Assembly (NCBI GenBank): GCA_964030475.1
Contig: CAXIPT010000003.1
Coordinates: 440,797-504,796, forward strand
DNA from: Tethya wilhelma
Lineage: Eukaryota > Porifera > Demospongiae > Tethyida > Tethyidae
Reading direction: 5' to 3'
DNA: 64,000 nucleotides
Made by a program: the position numbers and the translations under genes. The first letter of the stretch is position 1; the number at the start of each line of letters is the position of its first letter. Positions 63,776 through 64,000 of this stretch are shown here, one piece after another. The notes under the pieces were generated by a model. It searched no databases. It had not been told where the DNA came from and worked only from the letters and a program-made list of their open reading frames with translations.

Positions 63776-64000
63776 CCAAGTTGCAAGAGATAGAAATGAA
63801 ATAGGCTTGATTTAAGTGACTGTTCTGTATGCCAGCCCTAAACATTGACATCTGCACACCAGTCAGAACTGAGTCCAACACATATGCTGCCTTCTCAGGT
63901 TTCACAAACGGCAGAATAGGGCCATATTGAATTAATACTTCTGTACCAAGCAACAATATTTAGTCTCAAATATCACCATTTTGAGACTGTATATGGTTAA

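Noticed and set aside
63759..63956. A minus-strand 65-codon frame at the right edge
   Set aside because: It starts LLGTEVLIQYGPILPFVKPE and could be part of an exon, but I find no family match and no supported splice sites. It also runs through local repeat units, so I left it unannotated.

Overview
The window is eukaryotic and animal. It has phased GT-AG introns, TATA-type promoters, a giant transmembrane cadherin, an astacin protease and many short terminal-inverted-repeat elements. Compact AT-rich genes, small introns and abundant ATGCAT-type words fit an early-branching metazoan, most likely a demosponge; the species is an inference I cannot verify. Exon boundaries below were placed by reading splice sites and checking phase by hand.

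Layout. 1-0.84 kb: a minisatellite and a partial transposable element. 0.9-13.0 kb: the last three exons of serine racemase (+). Its final intron of about 11.6 kb holds four two-exon genes on the opposite strand (1.47-12.26 kb). These encode secreted proteins that share a signal peptide and acidic leader exon and a second exon with a zinc deaminase signature (D-A-E, then W-[ST/SN]-x-T-P-C-x-x-C). The signature and the surrounding strand/helix order look like the AID/APOBEC branch of the deaminase fold. The genes alternate between two subtypes and arose by duplication of a two-gene module. This nested cluster is the most interesting part of the window.

12.77-15.99 kb: a near-identical 1,612-bp tandem duplication carrying the last exons of two convergent genes, serine racemase (+) and the giant cadherin (-). 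15.76-34.42 kb: the cadherin (about 5,817 aa, about 53 cadherin repeats, nearly all in one 16.9-kb exon). 36.0-36.5 kb: IER3IP1/Yos1 (-). 37.1-41.2 kb: a five-exon astacin metalloprotease (+). 42.75-44.06 kb: a secreted protein with 22 copies of a 13-residue repeat (+).

44.6-54.5 kb is mobile-element territory. It holds an exon fragment of HELQ, a scrap of the astacin catalytic exon, a 1.03-kb TIR element, a 4.3-kb foldback element with tandem repeats in its arms and a multi-exon gene in its loop, and a 0.9-kb TTAA-flanked element. 54.9-59.7 kb: the C-terminal half of the DNA helicase HELQ (-), its introns invaded by two MITEs. 59.7-64 kb: mostly intergenic, with more TTAA-flanked elements, microsatellites and short tandem repeats. 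The exons for the first helicase domain of HELQ were not found in the window.
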